Source of the DNA: an uncultured Tidjanibacter sp. | GTDB lineage: Bacteria; Bacteroidota; Bacteroidia; Bacteroidales; Rikenellaceae | Length of the DNA: 64,000 bases | Direction: 5' to 3' | NCBI GenBank assembly: GCA_944326085.1 | Contig: CALVCL010000004.1 | Coordinates: 62,001 to 126,000, forward strand | Part shown: positions 9,383 to 18,706 of the stretch, piece after piece | How the letters are laid out: each line of letters starts with the position of its first letter | Numbering within the stretch: position 1 is the first letter of the stretch | Made by a program: the position numbers and the translations under genes | Notes under the pieces: model-generated | What the model saw: only the letters and a program-made list of their open reading frames with translations | What the model was told of the DNA's origin: nothing | Databases searched by the model: none

Positions 9383-10395
9383 ACAGTTTCGGAAACATTT
9401 TCAAAATAACACTGTTCGGCACTTCCCACGGACCGGCAATAGGGATAACCATAGACGGTGTTCCCGCAGGACTGCAGTTGTCGCCAGACGAACTCGAAGC
9501 CGACCTCGCGCGCAGGCGCAGCGACGGCACAGTTGGCTGTACGCCAAGACGCGAAGCGGATATTCCCGAAATATTATCAGGACTATACAACGGACACACT
9601 GACGGCACTCCTATAACCGTTGTTTTTCGCAACGGCAATACACGTGGAGGCGATTACACTCAATTCCGCCGTCACCCTCGCCCGTCCCATGCCGACCTTA
9701 CAGCCGCAACAAAATACAACGGCTTCAACAATCCTGAAGGCGGAGGAATGTTTTCCGGTCGTCTCACAGCACCGATAGTTGCCGCAGGCGTAATAGCGAA
9801 AAAAATACTTTCCGGCATTACGTTCACTACACGCATAGTCGAAATAGGAGGAGAAACAGACCCCACCAAATTCGACACACTGCTCACCGAACTGCGCAAA
9901 GCCGGCAATTCCGCCGGTGGAATAGTGGAAATTACCGCACACGGCATCGCAGCCGGTATCGGTGAACCATTCTTCGATTCGGTGGAAAGCATGGCATCAC
10001 ATCTGGTTTTCGCCATACCAGGCGTAAAGGGCATTGAATTCGGTGCCGGATTCACGGCAGCCCGCCGACTCGGCAGCGACAACAACGACTGTATAACCGA
10101 CCGCAAAGGCACAACGGCCACCAACAACGACGGAGGCATAAACGGAGGCATAACCAACGGCAACGATGTTGTAATGCGCGTAGCTTTCAAACCTACACCA
10201 AGCATATCGACGCCGCAGGACACATACGATTTCTCCGCCGGCAGCATCGCCCCCTTGTCCATAACAGGCCGTCATGATGCATGCATAGCACTGCGCGGTG
10301 CCGTTGTTGCCGAAACAGCACTGGCAATAGCACTTGCCGACCTGTACATAAGAAACGGCTGCACCAAAATGCAAAAATGTTCAAATTACAAGTAA
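9379..10395 (+). CDS. aroC: chorismate synthase
   Basis: 338 aa. FMN-dependent conversion of EPSP to chorismate, the last common shikimate step, directly after aroA. Diagnostic stretches are GNIFKITLFGTSHGPAIG, EADLARRR, DGTPITVVFRN, RPSHADLTAATKYN (with family-typical HAD) and NPEGGGMFSGRLTAPIVAAG. Late motifs are GITNGNDVVMRVAFKPTPS and GRHDACIALRGAVVAE. Start fixed by the 4-nt ATGA overlap with aroA. It is slightly shorter than E. coli AroC (361 aa), with a brief C-terminus. Confidence 0.95.
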   Translation: MNSFGNIFKITLFGTSHGPAIGITIDGVPAGLQLSPDELEADLARRRSDGTVGCTPRREADIPEILSGLYNGHTDGTPITVVFRNGNTRGGDYTQFRRHPRPSHADLTAATKYNGFNNPEGGGMFSGRLTAPIVAAGVIAKKILSGITFTTRIVEIGGETDPTKFDTLLTELRKAGNSAGGIVEITAHGIAAGIGEPFFDSVESMASHLVFAIPGVKGIEFGAGFTAARRLGSDNNDCITDRKGTTATNNDGGINGGITNGNDVVMRVAFKPTPSISTPQDTYDFSAGSIAPLSITGRHDACIALRGAVVAETALAIALADLYIRNGCTKMQKCSNYK

Positions 10396-10511
10396 AGCAC
10401 AGCCTTATCGCACAGTAAAACAATAAGATACAACATATCCCGCATTCGTGCCATACAATATAACGCAATATGACGCATACTCATCAAAGAAGGCAAAGAA
10501 TGTGAGAATAC

Positions 10512-10543
10512 TTTGCATTTCAATTATAATTTGTATAAATTTG
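10512..10543 (+). promoter_or_regulatory. promoter of the yceD-rpmF-plsX-fabH operon
   Basis: TTTG (10512-10515), 20-nt spacer, TAAATTTG (10536-10543), a good Bacteroidota -33/-7 pair. The yceD ATG lies 17 nt beyond the -7 box. The 116 nt between aroC and this promoter hold no recognisable gene. Confidence 0.6.
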
Positions 10544-10560
10544 CAGGCTGTTAATCGAAA

Positions 10561-11136
10561 ATGGAGCACTTGAGGATATACGACATACAATGGAAAGGAC
10601 TTGCCAATGGCAAACATCACATTGAATTCGATATAGACAACGATTTTTTCACGGCATTCGAAAACTCGGACATTACAGGAGGAAATCTAAAAGTCGACAT
10701 CGAATTGTCAAAAACCTCATCTGCACTGTCGCTAGATGTGCATATCGAAGGTGATATAATCACGGTATGCGACAGATGTCTCGGAGAATTGCATATGCCG
10801 GTTGATTTCGACGGCACACTGACGGTAAAATTTTCCGATGAGGTTTCCGACTACGATGGCGACACCATGTGGCTTCATCCAGATAACGGCATTCTGCCAC
10901 TGGCGCAGTACCTGTACGAAAGCATAGTACTTTCGCTTCCATATCGGAAAATACACGGTACCGACGACAACGGCAATCCGCTTTGCGACAAGGAAATGCT
11001 TTCTCGCTTCAAGATAATAAGCCAGGAAGAATTCGACGCAATAGAGGCAAAGAGCAATACGCTCGGAAACAGCGACACTAACGACACCCTGCAAAGGTTA
11101 CGCGCGGAGCTCGAAAAACAGGACAACAACAAATAA
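10561..11136 (+). CDS. yceD: YceD/DUF177 family protein
   Basis: 191 aa. DUF177 proteins are encoded almost universally upstream of rpmF; plant and bacterial members are linked to 23S rRNA accumulation. The core motif is ITVCDRCLGELHMPVDFDGTLTVKFSDE with a CDRC pair near residues 64-67, then a DLxxxxxExxxLxLP-like region (LPLAQYLYESIVLSLPYRKIH) and a conserved late Cys (GNPLCDKEM). The C-terminus is charged (RLRAELEKQDNNK), as usual. First gene of the yceD-rpmF-plsX-fabH operon; 25 nt to rpmF. Confidence 0.88.
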   Translation: MEHLRIYDIQWKGLANGKHHIEFDIDNDFFTAFENSDITGGNLKVDIELSKTSSALSLDVHIEGDIITVCDRCLGELHMPVDFDGTLTVKFSDEVSDYDGDTMWLHPDNGILPLAQYLYESIVLSLPYRKIHGTDDNGNPLCDKEMLSRFKIISQEEFDAIEAKSNTLGNSDTNDTLQRLRAELEKQDNNK

Positions 11137-11161
11137 AAACCAAACATAATTTTTACAGAAA

Positions 11162-11344
11162 ATGGCACATCCTAAACACAAAATCTCTTCGACGAGGCGT
11201 GACAAGAGAAGAACCCACTATACTGCAGCAACTCCTACTGTTGCCGTTTGCTCCAACTGCGGTGCAGCCGTACAGTATCACAGGGTATGCCCCGAATGCG
11301 GTTTCTATCGCGGCAAACTCGCCATCGAAAAGAAAAGCGAATAA
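11162..11344 (+). CDS. rpmF: 50S ribosomal protein L32
   Basis: 60 aa, basic. The start MAHPKHKISSTRRDKRR is the L32 signature. A zinc-binding pair CSNC...CPEC (VCSNCGAAVQYHRVCPECGFYRG) is intact, so this is the zinc-dependent form. Lies between yceD and plsX, 19 nt before plsX, the conserved bacterial order. Confidence 0.97.
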   Translation: MAHPKHKISSTRRDKRRTHYTAATPTVAVCSNCGAAVQYHRVCPECGFYRGKLAIEKKSE

Positions 11345-11363
11345 GCGGCAATAAAAGCTCGTC

Positions 11364-12314
11364 ATGCGCAGGCTCGGTATTGATGCAATGGGAGGCGACT
11401 ACGCACCCCGCGTCGTAGTGGAAGGTGCGTTGCTGTCACTCCAATATATCGACAGCGACACAAGACTTGTGCTCTTCGGCGACGAAGGCCTTATCAGACA
11501 GGTTATGTCAGAGAAGGGAGCACCAGCCGATGCTTTTGATATTGTACATACGACCGAAGTCATAGGCATGGACGACCATCCCGCCAAAGCTTACAACCAA
11601 AAAGCCGACTCGAGCATTCGGGTCGGCTATCAGTATTTGCAGGAGCATAAGATAGATGGGTTTGCGAGTGCCGGCGCGACAGGGGCCATGCTCGTAGGGG
11701 CCATGTATTCCGTGCAAACAGTGCGAGGTGTCATCAGACCTGCCATATCGGCCCTTATATCGACAATTGACGGAGGTTGCTTCCTACTGCTTGATGTTGG
11801 GCTGAACGTTGACTGCAAACCAGATGTACTCGAACAGTACGGATTGCTCGGAAGTGCATATGCTGAAACCGTGCTCGGCAAGGCCAACCCACGGGTAGCC
11901 CTGCTGAATATAGGAGAGGAAAAAGAAAAAGGGAACCTCGCCACAAAGGCAGCCCACGAACTTATGGCTGAAAACGGCAGCTACAACTTCGTGGGGAACA
12001 TCGAGGCCAATGAGATATTTACAGGCAATAAAGCCGATGTGGTGGTGTGCGATGGGTTCGTCGGAAACACGATACTCAAGCAGACAGAAGGCTTCTATGA
12101 ACTTGCCCGCATACGCGGACTGAACGACGACTACATCAACAGGCTCAACTATGAGTTCGTCGGCGGTACAGCCGTGTTGGGTATAAATGCGGTTGTTCTG
12201 ATTGGGCATGGCCGTTCATCGGCATTGGCCATACAGAACATGATACGCCAGACCGAAAAGACAGTAAAAAGCGGACTGGTTGAAAAGTTACAGGACACAT
12301 TTCGTAATTTCTGA
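11364..12314 (+). CDS. plsX: phosphate acyltransferase PlsX
   Basis: 316 aa. Converts acyl-ACP to acyl phosphate, the acyl donor for PlsY in phospholipid synthesis; peripheral to the inner membrane. It begins [21 protein letters not shown], followed by [24 protein letters not shown] and [12 protein letters not shown] (the last usually with Asn/Ala). [13 protein letters not shown] and [13 protein letters not shown] precede [17 protein letters not shown]. All are family blocks. The stop codon overlaps the fabH ATG by one base (TGATG), so the two are translationally coupled. Confidence 0.96.
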   Translation: MRRLGIDAMGGDYAPRVVVEGALLSLQYIDSDTRLVLFGDEGLIRQVMSEKGAPADAFDIVHTTEVIGMDDHPAKAYNQKADSSIRVGYQYLQEHKIDGFASAGATGAMLVGAMYSVQTVRGVIRPAISALISTIDGGCFLLLDVGLNVDCKPDVLEQYGLLGSAYAETVLGKANPRVALLNIGEEKEKGNLATKAAHELMAENGSYNFVGNIEANEIFTGNKADVVVCDGFVGNTILKQTEGFYELARIRGLNDDYINRLNYEFVGGTAVLGINAVVLIGHGRSSALAIQNMIRQTEKTVKSGLVEKLQDTFRNF

Positions 12315-13324
12315 TGAAGAAAATTACAGCTGCTATAACAGGTGTCGGTGCATATCTGCCGGAATATGTGCTTGATAATTTCGAGCTCAGCAAAATGGTG
12401 GATACTTCCGACGAATGGATAATGACGAGGGTCGGCATAAAAACCAGACGCATATTGAAAGGCGAGGGTTTGGGAACATCATACATGGCTGAAAGAGCCG
12501 TGAACGACCTTCTGGAAAAAACCAATACGGATCCGCTGGATGTGGATATGATAATCTGCGCAACTGTCACACCGGATATGTTCTTTCCATCTACGGCAAA
12601 CCTCACCGCTGCCAAATGCGGACTGAAGAATGCTTTCGGTTTTGACATACTTGCTGCATGCAGCGGCTTCATATTCGCTCTCGTAACTGCTTCGCAGTAC
12701 ATCGAAACAGGCAGGAATAAAAAAGTCATCGTGGTCGGTGCCGACAAAATGTCGTCAATCATAGACCCGACAGACCGTACCACCCTACCCTTGTTCGGCG
12801 ACGGTGCGGCTGCAGTGCTTCTTGAAGCAAACGAAGAGGGATACGGCGTATTGGATTCCATAACCAAAAGCGACGGCAACGGTGGCAAGCACCTTTACAT
12901 GAAAGCCGGCGGTTCCGCATACCCTGCTACGGAAGAAACAGTACGCAACCGTTGGCACTATGCGCATCAGGACGGCCAAAGCGTATTCAAGGCTGCGGTT
13001 ACCAACATGGCCAATGTCACCGAAGAGATTATGAGCCGCAACAATCTCGAGGCATCGGACATCAGGTATCTTGTGCCTCATCAGGCCAACCTTCGCATCA
13101 TCGATGCCGTTGCCAAACGTATAGGTCTGCCGCGCGAGAAATGTATGCTCGTCATCGAGAAATACGGCAATACGACAGCAGCAACCATACCTTTGTGTCT
13201 GTGGGATTACGAAAGCCGACTTGCCAAAGGCGACAATCTGATACTTGCATCCTTCGGTGGAGGCTTCACCTGGGGTTCGATATACCTCAAATGGGCATAC
13301 AATGGCGGAGATTTCTCCAAATAG
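12314..13324 (+). CDS. fabH: beta-ketoacyl-ACP synthase III (FabH)
   Basis: 336 aa. Condenses an acyl-CoA with malonyl-ACP to start fatty-acid elongation. The complete Cys-His-Asn triad is visible: Cys in [12 protein letters not shown], His in [13 protein letters not shown], Asn in [14 protein letters not shown]. The N-terminus [17 protein letters not shown] and [16 protein letters not shown] match FabH. The ending [15 protein letters not shown] is the family C-terminus. Last gene of the yceD-rpmF-plsX-fabH operon. A separate tRNA promoter follows within 5 nt of the stop. Confidence 0.96.
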   Translation: MKKITAAITGVGAYLPEYVLDNFELSKMVDTSDEWIMTRVGIKTRRILKGEGLGTSYMAERAVNDLLEKTNTDPLDVDMIICATVTPDMFFPSTANLTAAKCGLKNAFGFDILAACSGFIFALVTASQYIETGRNKKVIVVGADKMSSIIDPTDRTTLPLFGDGAAAVLLEANEEGYGVLDSITKSDGNGGKHLYMKAGGSAYPATEETVRNRWHYAHQDGQSVFKAAVTNMANVTEEIMSRNNLEASDIRYLVPHQANLRIIDAVAKRIGLPREKCMLVIEKYGNTTAATIPLCLWDYESRLAKGDNLILASFGGGFTWGSIYLKWAYNGGDFSK

Positions 13325-13328
13325 TGTA

Positions 13329-13358
13329 TTGCCGAATAATTAAAAAACGCTATATTTG
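13329..13358 (+). promoter_or_regulatory. promoter of tRNA-Arg
   Basis: TTG (13329-13331), 19-nt spacer, TATATTTG (13351-13358). The mature tRNA begins 60 nt past the -7 box. Confidence 0.6.
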
Positions 13359-13418
13359 CACTGCTGTTTTGGAAATGCAGGTACGAAATTCCGGCATTAC
13401 AAACCGAGCAAAAGCAAT

Positions 13419-13490
13419 GGTTCCATAGTTCAACGGATAGAACGACAGTTTCCTAAACTGTAAATCCAGGTTCGATTCCTGGTGGGACTA
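13419..13490 (+). tRNA. tRNA-Arg (anticodon CCU)
   Basis: Cloverleaf read by eye: acceptor GGTTCCA pairs with TGGGACT (with G-U pairs); D stem GTTC/GAAC; anticodon stem ACAGT/ACTGT around loop TTCCTAA with anticodon CCT; T stem CCAGG/CCTGG around TTCGATT; discriminator A. No CCA is encoded, as usual in Bacteroidota. This decodes AGG. Confidence 0.95.
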
Positions 13491-13554
13491 CTACAAACAT
13501 ATGCTGATTGTCAGTGATATAAGAATGGCAACCGAATGGATAACCATTAACGCA

Positions 13555-13581
13555 AAAAGCAAGGCCGCAAGCCTTGCTTTT
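13555..13581 (+). terminator. terminator after tRNA-Arg
   Basis: Perfect 11-bp stem AAAAGCAAGGC/GCCTTGCTTTT with a 5-nt loop; the 3' arm supplies the T-run. It separates the tRNA transcript from the restriction gene. Confidence 0.85.
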
Positions 13582-13649
13582 GTTGCATATACGGCCGCCT
13601 GTTTTGCGGATTTCACTGATGATTGACCTATTTCAAGCACGATGAGATT

Positions 13650-16600
13650 ATGACCTCTTTTGCCCAACTGCTCGACAAATTCAGAACCGAGGCCTTCTCG
13701 GAACGGGACAAAGGCTATCGCTTTGAGCGTCTGATGCAAGACTATTTAAAAACATCGGCGTTGTATGCCAACCTCTTCGAAACGATTTGGCTGTGGACGG
13801 ACTTTCCGTATCATGACCAATTCGGAGGTAAAGACATAGGCATCGATATTGTTGCCAGGACGTACGACGGCGACTATTGGGCCATACAATGCAAATGCTT
13901 TGCAGCCGATGCCTACATCACCAAACCGGACATCGATACTTTCCTCTCGACTTCGGGCAAAAGTTTCGAGACGGACGACGGAACGACTCGGTTTGCCCAG
14001 CGCCTGTGGATATCCACGACCAACAAATGGAACTCAGCCGCCGAGCAAACCATACGGAATCAAAATCCCCCTGTTGCCCGTCTGAACCTCATCGACCTCG
14101 AAAACGATGATGTGGACTGGGCGTGCCTGGAGCAAGGCATGTACGGCAAGGTGTCGCGGCCAAAGGCTTTCGAGATACGCCCCCACCAGCAGACGGCGCT
14201 CAACCTCACGCACGAATACTTCAAAATAGACGAAGCGACCCACAAGCCGTTGCACGACCGCGGCAAGCTAATCATGGCATGCGGCACGGGGAAGACCTTC
14301 ACGTCGCTCAAAATCGCCGAACAGGAGACGGGAGGCTGCGGTCTGGTGCTGTTCCTCGTTCCGTCAATCGCGCTGTTGGGGCAAACCCTGCGGGCATGGA
14401 TGCAGCAATCCTCCAAGCCGATTACGGCAATCTGCATCTGTTCGGACCCGCAGGTGTCGAAACAATCGGAAAAAAACGACAACGACACCACCAGCACCGT
14501 AGACCTGGCTCTGCCTGCCTCTACCGACATCTCCTCAATCGTGAAACAGCTGCGTACAGCCCGTCGCACGGCCCAGGGAATGACGGTCGTCTTCTCGACA
14601 TATCAGTCCATTGACGTAATTTCCGCTGCCCAGCATCACCTGCTGGATGAGACCGACGGTGCTTTCGGCACTTTCGACCTTATCATCTGCGACGAGGCGC
14701 ACCGTACTACGGGCGTCACGCTCAAGGACGAGACCGAGAGCGCTTTTGTGCGTGTCCACAACAACGACTTTCTGCGTGCCGTGCGCCGCATCTACATGAC
14801 CGCCACGCCGCGACTCTATACCGATGAGACGAAGAAACGCGCCGAGGAAAACTCCGCCGTTCTCTGCTCGATGGACGACCGCTCTATGTACGGCGATGAA
14901 ATCTACCGCATAGGTTTCGGCGATGCCGTGAAACAGGAGCTGCTCTCAGACTACAAGGTACTCATCCTTGCCGTGGGCGAAAACGATATTCCGCCCATGC
15001 TGCAAAATGCCATTACCGACAGCAGCAACACCATTCCGGCCGACGATGCCTCTAAACTCATAGGCTGCATCAATGCACTCTCCAAGAAGGTGCTCGGTGC
15101 CGACGAGGAGTTCGTCAAGGGTTCCGACCCGCTGCCGATGCGCCGCGCCGTGGCTTTCTGCTCGAGCATCAGGAACTCGAAAGCCACTGCCGAAGCCTTC
15201 ACCACATGCAAGGAGCTCTACATGGAGGACATACGCGAGGAGGACCGGGCCACGATGGTCGATGTCGTTGCCCACCACGTCGACGGCTCCATGTCGGCCA
15301 CCCGACGCGACGAGGAACTGATGTGGCTCAAGGCACAGCCCGACAACGAACGCGAATGCCGCATTCTCACCAATGCCCGCTGTCTCTCGGAGGGTGTCGA
15401 CGTGCCTTCGCTCGATGCAGTGGTATTCATCTCTCCCAAAAATTCGCAGGTCGATGTCGTGCAGTCTGTCGGCCGCGTCATGCGCCGCAGCGAAGGCAAG
15501 AAATACGGATACATCATCATCCCCGTCGTGGTTCCGGCCGATGCCGAGGGCGACAAGGTTCTCGAAAGCCACCCCAACTTCAAGGTGGTATGGACCGTGC
15601 TGAACGCCCTGCGTGCCCACGACGACCGTTTCAATGCCGAGGTCAACAAAATAGAGCTTTCGAAAAAGAAGCCCCGCAACATTCTCTTCGGCGGAGTCGG
15701 CGCCTCGCGCAGGGACGATGAACAGCACAGCGACGGCGACGGCAGGTCACGCAGCCTGAGTGCCGCCGAGCAGCTGGCCGAGCAGCTGGCCCTGAGCTTC
15801 AACGACCTGCAGAACGTCTTCTATGCCAAGCTGGTGACCCGGGTCGGCACCAAACGCTACTGGGAACTGTGGGCCAAGGACATTGCACAGATTGCCGAAC
15901 AGCACATCGGACGCATCAAGGCCCTCATTGCCGACAACGGCAGACACCGCCGCGCCTTCGACCAGTTCATGCGCGGCCTGCACCGCAACATCAACCCCGG
16001 CCTCTCGGAGCAGGATGCCATAGAGATGCTCTCGCAGCATATCATTTCGCGCCCCGTGTTCGAGGCCCTTTTCGAGAACTACCAGTTTGCGGCCAGTAAC
16101 CCCATTTCGCGCTCCATGCAGAAGATGCTCGACCTGCTCGACGACGAGACCAAAACCGAGGAGGAACACCAGAAGCTGCAAAAGTTCTACGACTATGTCC
16201 GCACTACCGTAGGCAACATTCCGGATGCCGAGGGACGCCAGCGCATCATCATCGAGCTGTACGACAAATTCTTCAAGGTGGCCTCGCCACGCACGGTCGA
16301 CAAGCTGGGCATAGTCTACACTCCCGTCGAGGTGGTAGACTTCATCATCCGCTCGGTGGCTTACATCCTGCAGCGGGAGTTCGGCCGCACGCTCTCCGAT
16401 GAGAACGTCCACATTCTCGACCCCTTCACCGGAACGGGCACCTTCATCACGCGCCTGCTGCAGAGCGGGCTGATTTCGCGCGAAGCGCTGGAGCGCAAAT
16501 ACGGCAGGGAAATACATGCCAACGAAATCGTGCTGATGGCCTACTACATCGCCTCGGTCAACATCGAGAATGTCTTCCACGACCTTATGGGCCCCGATAC

Positions 16601-18581
16601 GGAATACCGGCCCTTCGGAGGCATCTGTCTGACCGACACCTTCCAGCTGGGCGAGGAGGCTTCGGACGAGAACCTCTACTCCGAGCAGTTCCCGACCAAC
16701 TCGCGGCGCGTCATCGAGCAGAAGAAACGGCGCATCACCGTCATCGTCGGCAACCCGCCCTATTCCGTGGGTCAGAAGTCGGCCAACGACAATGCGCAGA
16801 ACCAGAAATACCCTGCACTCGACAGCCAGATTGAACGTACCTATGCGGCCGAAACCGACGCCAACAACAAAAACTCGCTTTACGACAGTTATATCAAGGC
16901 CTTCCGCTGGGCTTCGGACCGGCTCGACAAAAAGGAGGGCGGCATCATCGGCTTTGTCACCAACGGCAACTGGCTCGACGGCAATGCACAGAACGGCATG
17001 CGCAAATGCCTCGCTCGCGAATTTTCAGCCATATATGTCTTCAATCTGCGCGGCAACTGCCGTACAAGCGGTGAAATACGCCGCAAGGAAGCGGGCAATG
17101 TTTTCGGACTTGGTTCCCGTACCCCGATTGCCATTACCATCCTGGTCAAGCGCCCGAAGGCATCCGACGAGGCGGCCCGCATCTACTACCGCGACATCGG
17201 CGATTACCTTTCGCGCGAGGAGAAACTGAACATCATCCGCAATATGGGCGGCATCAGCAATCCGCTGATGCAATGGGTCGCTATCACACCCAATGAACAC
17301 GGCGACTGGCTCAACAAGCGCAGCGAACAATTCAGACTCTACATCCCTATCGACCCAGATAAGAAATACAATACAAAAACGAAATCGTTCTTTGTATTAA
17401 ATTCTAGAGGCTTTGAAACAGGAAGAGACGTATGGATATACTATTCATCCAAATCAGACCTGCAAAAACGAGTTTCGTCTATGATTGGTTTTTACAATCA
17501 ACAACGTATTCAATATTCCTCGTTGAAGAATAAACCTTGCATTGAAAATTTTGTATCATATGACACAACTCAAATAAGTTGGACCAACAGTCTATTATCT
17601 GATTGTGCTCGCAATAGGGACATTGAATACAAAGACAGCGCTATAAACATCGGATTATACAGACCTTATTTTAAACAATTCACATACACAGAAAACAATG
17701 TAATCCACCGAACTGGACAAATTCCCAAACTTTTCCCGACGCCGAAACATCGGAATCTGGTGATTTGCGTATCTTGTATTAGCGCACATAATGGATTATC
17801 GATTTTAATCACGGACTGCATACCGGATTTGCACAGTGTCGGAGACAGCCAATGTTTCCCGCTCTATTGGTATGATGACAGCACGGCGGATATTGCCGAC
17901 CTCTTCTCGGCCCCGAAGAGCGAGATGGACCGTTATGTCCGCCGCGACGGCGTTACCGACTGGATACTCGCCACGGCCCGCAAACAATACGGTCCGAAGG
18001 TAACGAAAGAGGATATTTTCTACTATGTCTACGGAATACTCCACTCACCGGACTACCGCACGGCCTTTGGGGCCGACCTCAAGAAGTCGCTGCCGCGGCT
18101 GCCGCTGGTCGACTCGCCCGACGACTTCCGGGCCTTCAGCCGTGCCGGCCGCGACCTGGCAGCCCTGCACCTCGGATACGAGCACGTGGAGCCCTATGCC
18201 GGATGCCGCACCATATACTCGCCGCTGACCAACCGCGGCGATGCAATAGACTACCGCGTGGAAAAAATGTGCTTCGGCAAAAAGGAGGACAGGACGGCAG
18301 ACAGGAGCGTGATACACTACAATGCAGGCATCACGATAGAAAACATTCCGGCAGAGGCCTACGACTACGTGGTGAATGGCAAGTCGGCCATCGAATGGGT
18401 CATGGAACGCTATGCGGTGAAGACCGACCCCGCAAGCAAAATCACGAACGACCCGAACGACTGGTGCCGAGAACACGACGACCCGAAATACATCTACAAC
18501 CTGCTGCTGCGCATCATCACCGTATCGCTCGAAACGGTGAAGATTGTCGGCGCATTGCCGCGTCTCAGGCTGGAGGAATAA
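13650..18581 (+). CDS. type ISP restriction-modification enzyme (nuclease-helicase-methyltransferase-TRD in one chain)
   Basis: 1643 aa from ATG 13650. A TTG at 13623 would add 9 residues, but the family opening (MTSFAQLLDKFR...SERDKGYRFERL) starts here. Order: Mrr-like nuclease with GGKDIGIDIVA and QCKCF near residues 59-83; SF2 motor with Walker A ACGTGKT (about 208), DEAH (about 346) and MTATPRLY; coupler; gamma N6-adenine methyltransferase with DPFTGTGTF (about 923) and NPPY (about 1033); then the target-recognition region to the end. This is the LlaGI/LlaBIII type ISP layout: one protein methylates and cleaves, with no separate subunits. All core motifs look intact. GC is about 63% in a counted core segment but falls to about 30-40% at 17345-17815. 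Confidence 0.93.
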   Translation: MTSFAQLLDKFRTEAFSERDKGYRFERLMQDYLKTSALYANLFETIWLWTDFPYHDQFGGKDIGIDIVARTYDGDYWAIQCKCFAADAYITKPDIDTFLSTSGKSFETDDGTTRFAQRLWISTTNKWNSAAEQTIRNQNPPVARLNLIDLENDDVDWACLEQGMYGKVSRPKAFEIRPHQQTALNLTHEYFKIDEATHKPLHDRGKLIMACGTGKTFTSLKIAEQETGGCGLVLFLVPSIALLGQTLRAWMQQSSKPITAICICSDPQVSKQSEKNDNDTTSTVDLALPASTDISSIVKQLRTARRTAQGMTVVFSTYQSIDVISAAQHHLLDETDGAFGTFDLIICDEAHRTTGVTLKDETESAFVRVHNNDFLRAVRRIYMTATPRLYTDETKKRAEENSAVLCSMDDRSMYGDEIYRIGFGDAVKQELLSDYKVLILAVGENDIPPMLQNAITDSSNTIPADDASKLIGCINALSKKVLGADEEFVKGSDPLPMRRAVAFCSSIRNSKATAEAFTTCKELYMEDIREEDRATMVDVVAHHVDGSMSATRRDEELMWLKAQPDNERECRILTNARCLSEGVDVPSLDAVVFISPKNSQVDVVQSVGRVMRRSEGKKYGYIIIPVVVPADAEGDKVLESHPNFKVVWTVLNALRAHDDRFNAEVNKIELSKKKPRNILFGGVGASRRDDEQHSDGDGRSRSLSAAEQLAEQLALSFNDLQNVFYAKLVTRVGTKRYWELWAKDIAQIAEQHIGRIKALIADNGRHRRAFDQFMRGLHRNINPGLSEQDAIEMLSQHIISRPVFEALFENYQFAASNPISRSMQKMLDLLDDETKTEEEHQKLQKFYDYVRTTVGNIPDAEGRQRIIIELYDKFFKVASPRTVDKLGIVYTPVEVVDFIIRSVAYILQREFGRTLSDENVHILDPFTGTGTFITRLLQSGLISREALERKYGREIHANEIVLMAYYIASVNIENVFHDLMGPDTEYRPFGGICLTDTFQLGEEASDENLYSEQFPTNSRRVIEQKKRRITVIVGNPPYSVGQKSANDNAQNQKYPALDSQIERTYAAETDANNKNSLYDSYIKAFRWASDRLDKKEGGIIGFVTNGNWLDGNAQNGMRKCLAREFSAIYVFNLRGNCRTSGEIRRKEAGNVFGLGSRTPIAITILVKRPKASDEAARIYYRDIGDYLSREEKLNIIRNMGGISNPLMQWVAITPNEHGDWLNKRSEQFRLYIPIDPDKKYNTKTKSFFVLNSRGFETGRDVWIYYSSKSDLQKRVSSMIGFYNQQRIQYSSLKNKPCIENFVSYDTTQISWTNSLLSDCARNRDIEYKDSAINIGLYRPYFKQFTYTENNVIHRTGQIPKLFPTPKHRNLVICVSCISAHNGLSILITDCIPDLHSVGDSQCFPLYWYDDSTADIADLFSAPKSEMDRYVRRDGVTDWILATARKQYGPKVTKEDIFYYVYGILHSPDYRTAFGADLKKSLPRLPLVDSPDDFRAFSRAGRDLAALHLGYEHVEPYAGCRTIYSPLTNRGDAIDYRVEKMCFGKKEDRTADRSVIHYNAGITIENIPAEAYDYVVNGKSAIEWVMERYAVKTDPASKITNDPNDWCREHDDPKYIYNLLLRIITVSLETVKIVGALPRLRLEE
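17345..17815 (+). other. AT-rich island inside the ISP target-recognition region
   Basis: Hand counts of 60-nt blocks give 38/60 G+C at 15301, but 23/60 at 17401, 17/60 at 17521 and 17/60 at 17641. GC-rich codons resume by about 17880. The reading frame is uninterrupted. The island corresponds to residues of about 1232-1388, directly after the methyltransferase core, where type ISP enzymes carry their DNA-specificity domain. I infer an exchanged specificity cassette. Confidence 0.7.
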
Positions 18582-18706
18582 AGGCCGCCGAAGGACAGAA
18601 GGCATGACATGAATTTCATTTTTCCGTAATTTATCCTTAAATTTATAGGGATATATTTACGAAACAAAAACCGACTGCAAGACAGCCTTAAACCACTGAC
18701 AACATT

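Noticed and set aside
14946..16580. Two long open frames (about 260-277 codons) on the minus strand inside the ISP gene
   Set aside because: They lie antisense to catalytic motifs, have no domain signatures, and are expected from the GC-rich codon use of the real gene.
13419..18706. tRNA-Arg as an integrase attachment site
   Set aside because: No repeat of the tRNA 3' end was found between 18582 and 18706, and no integrase gene is present.
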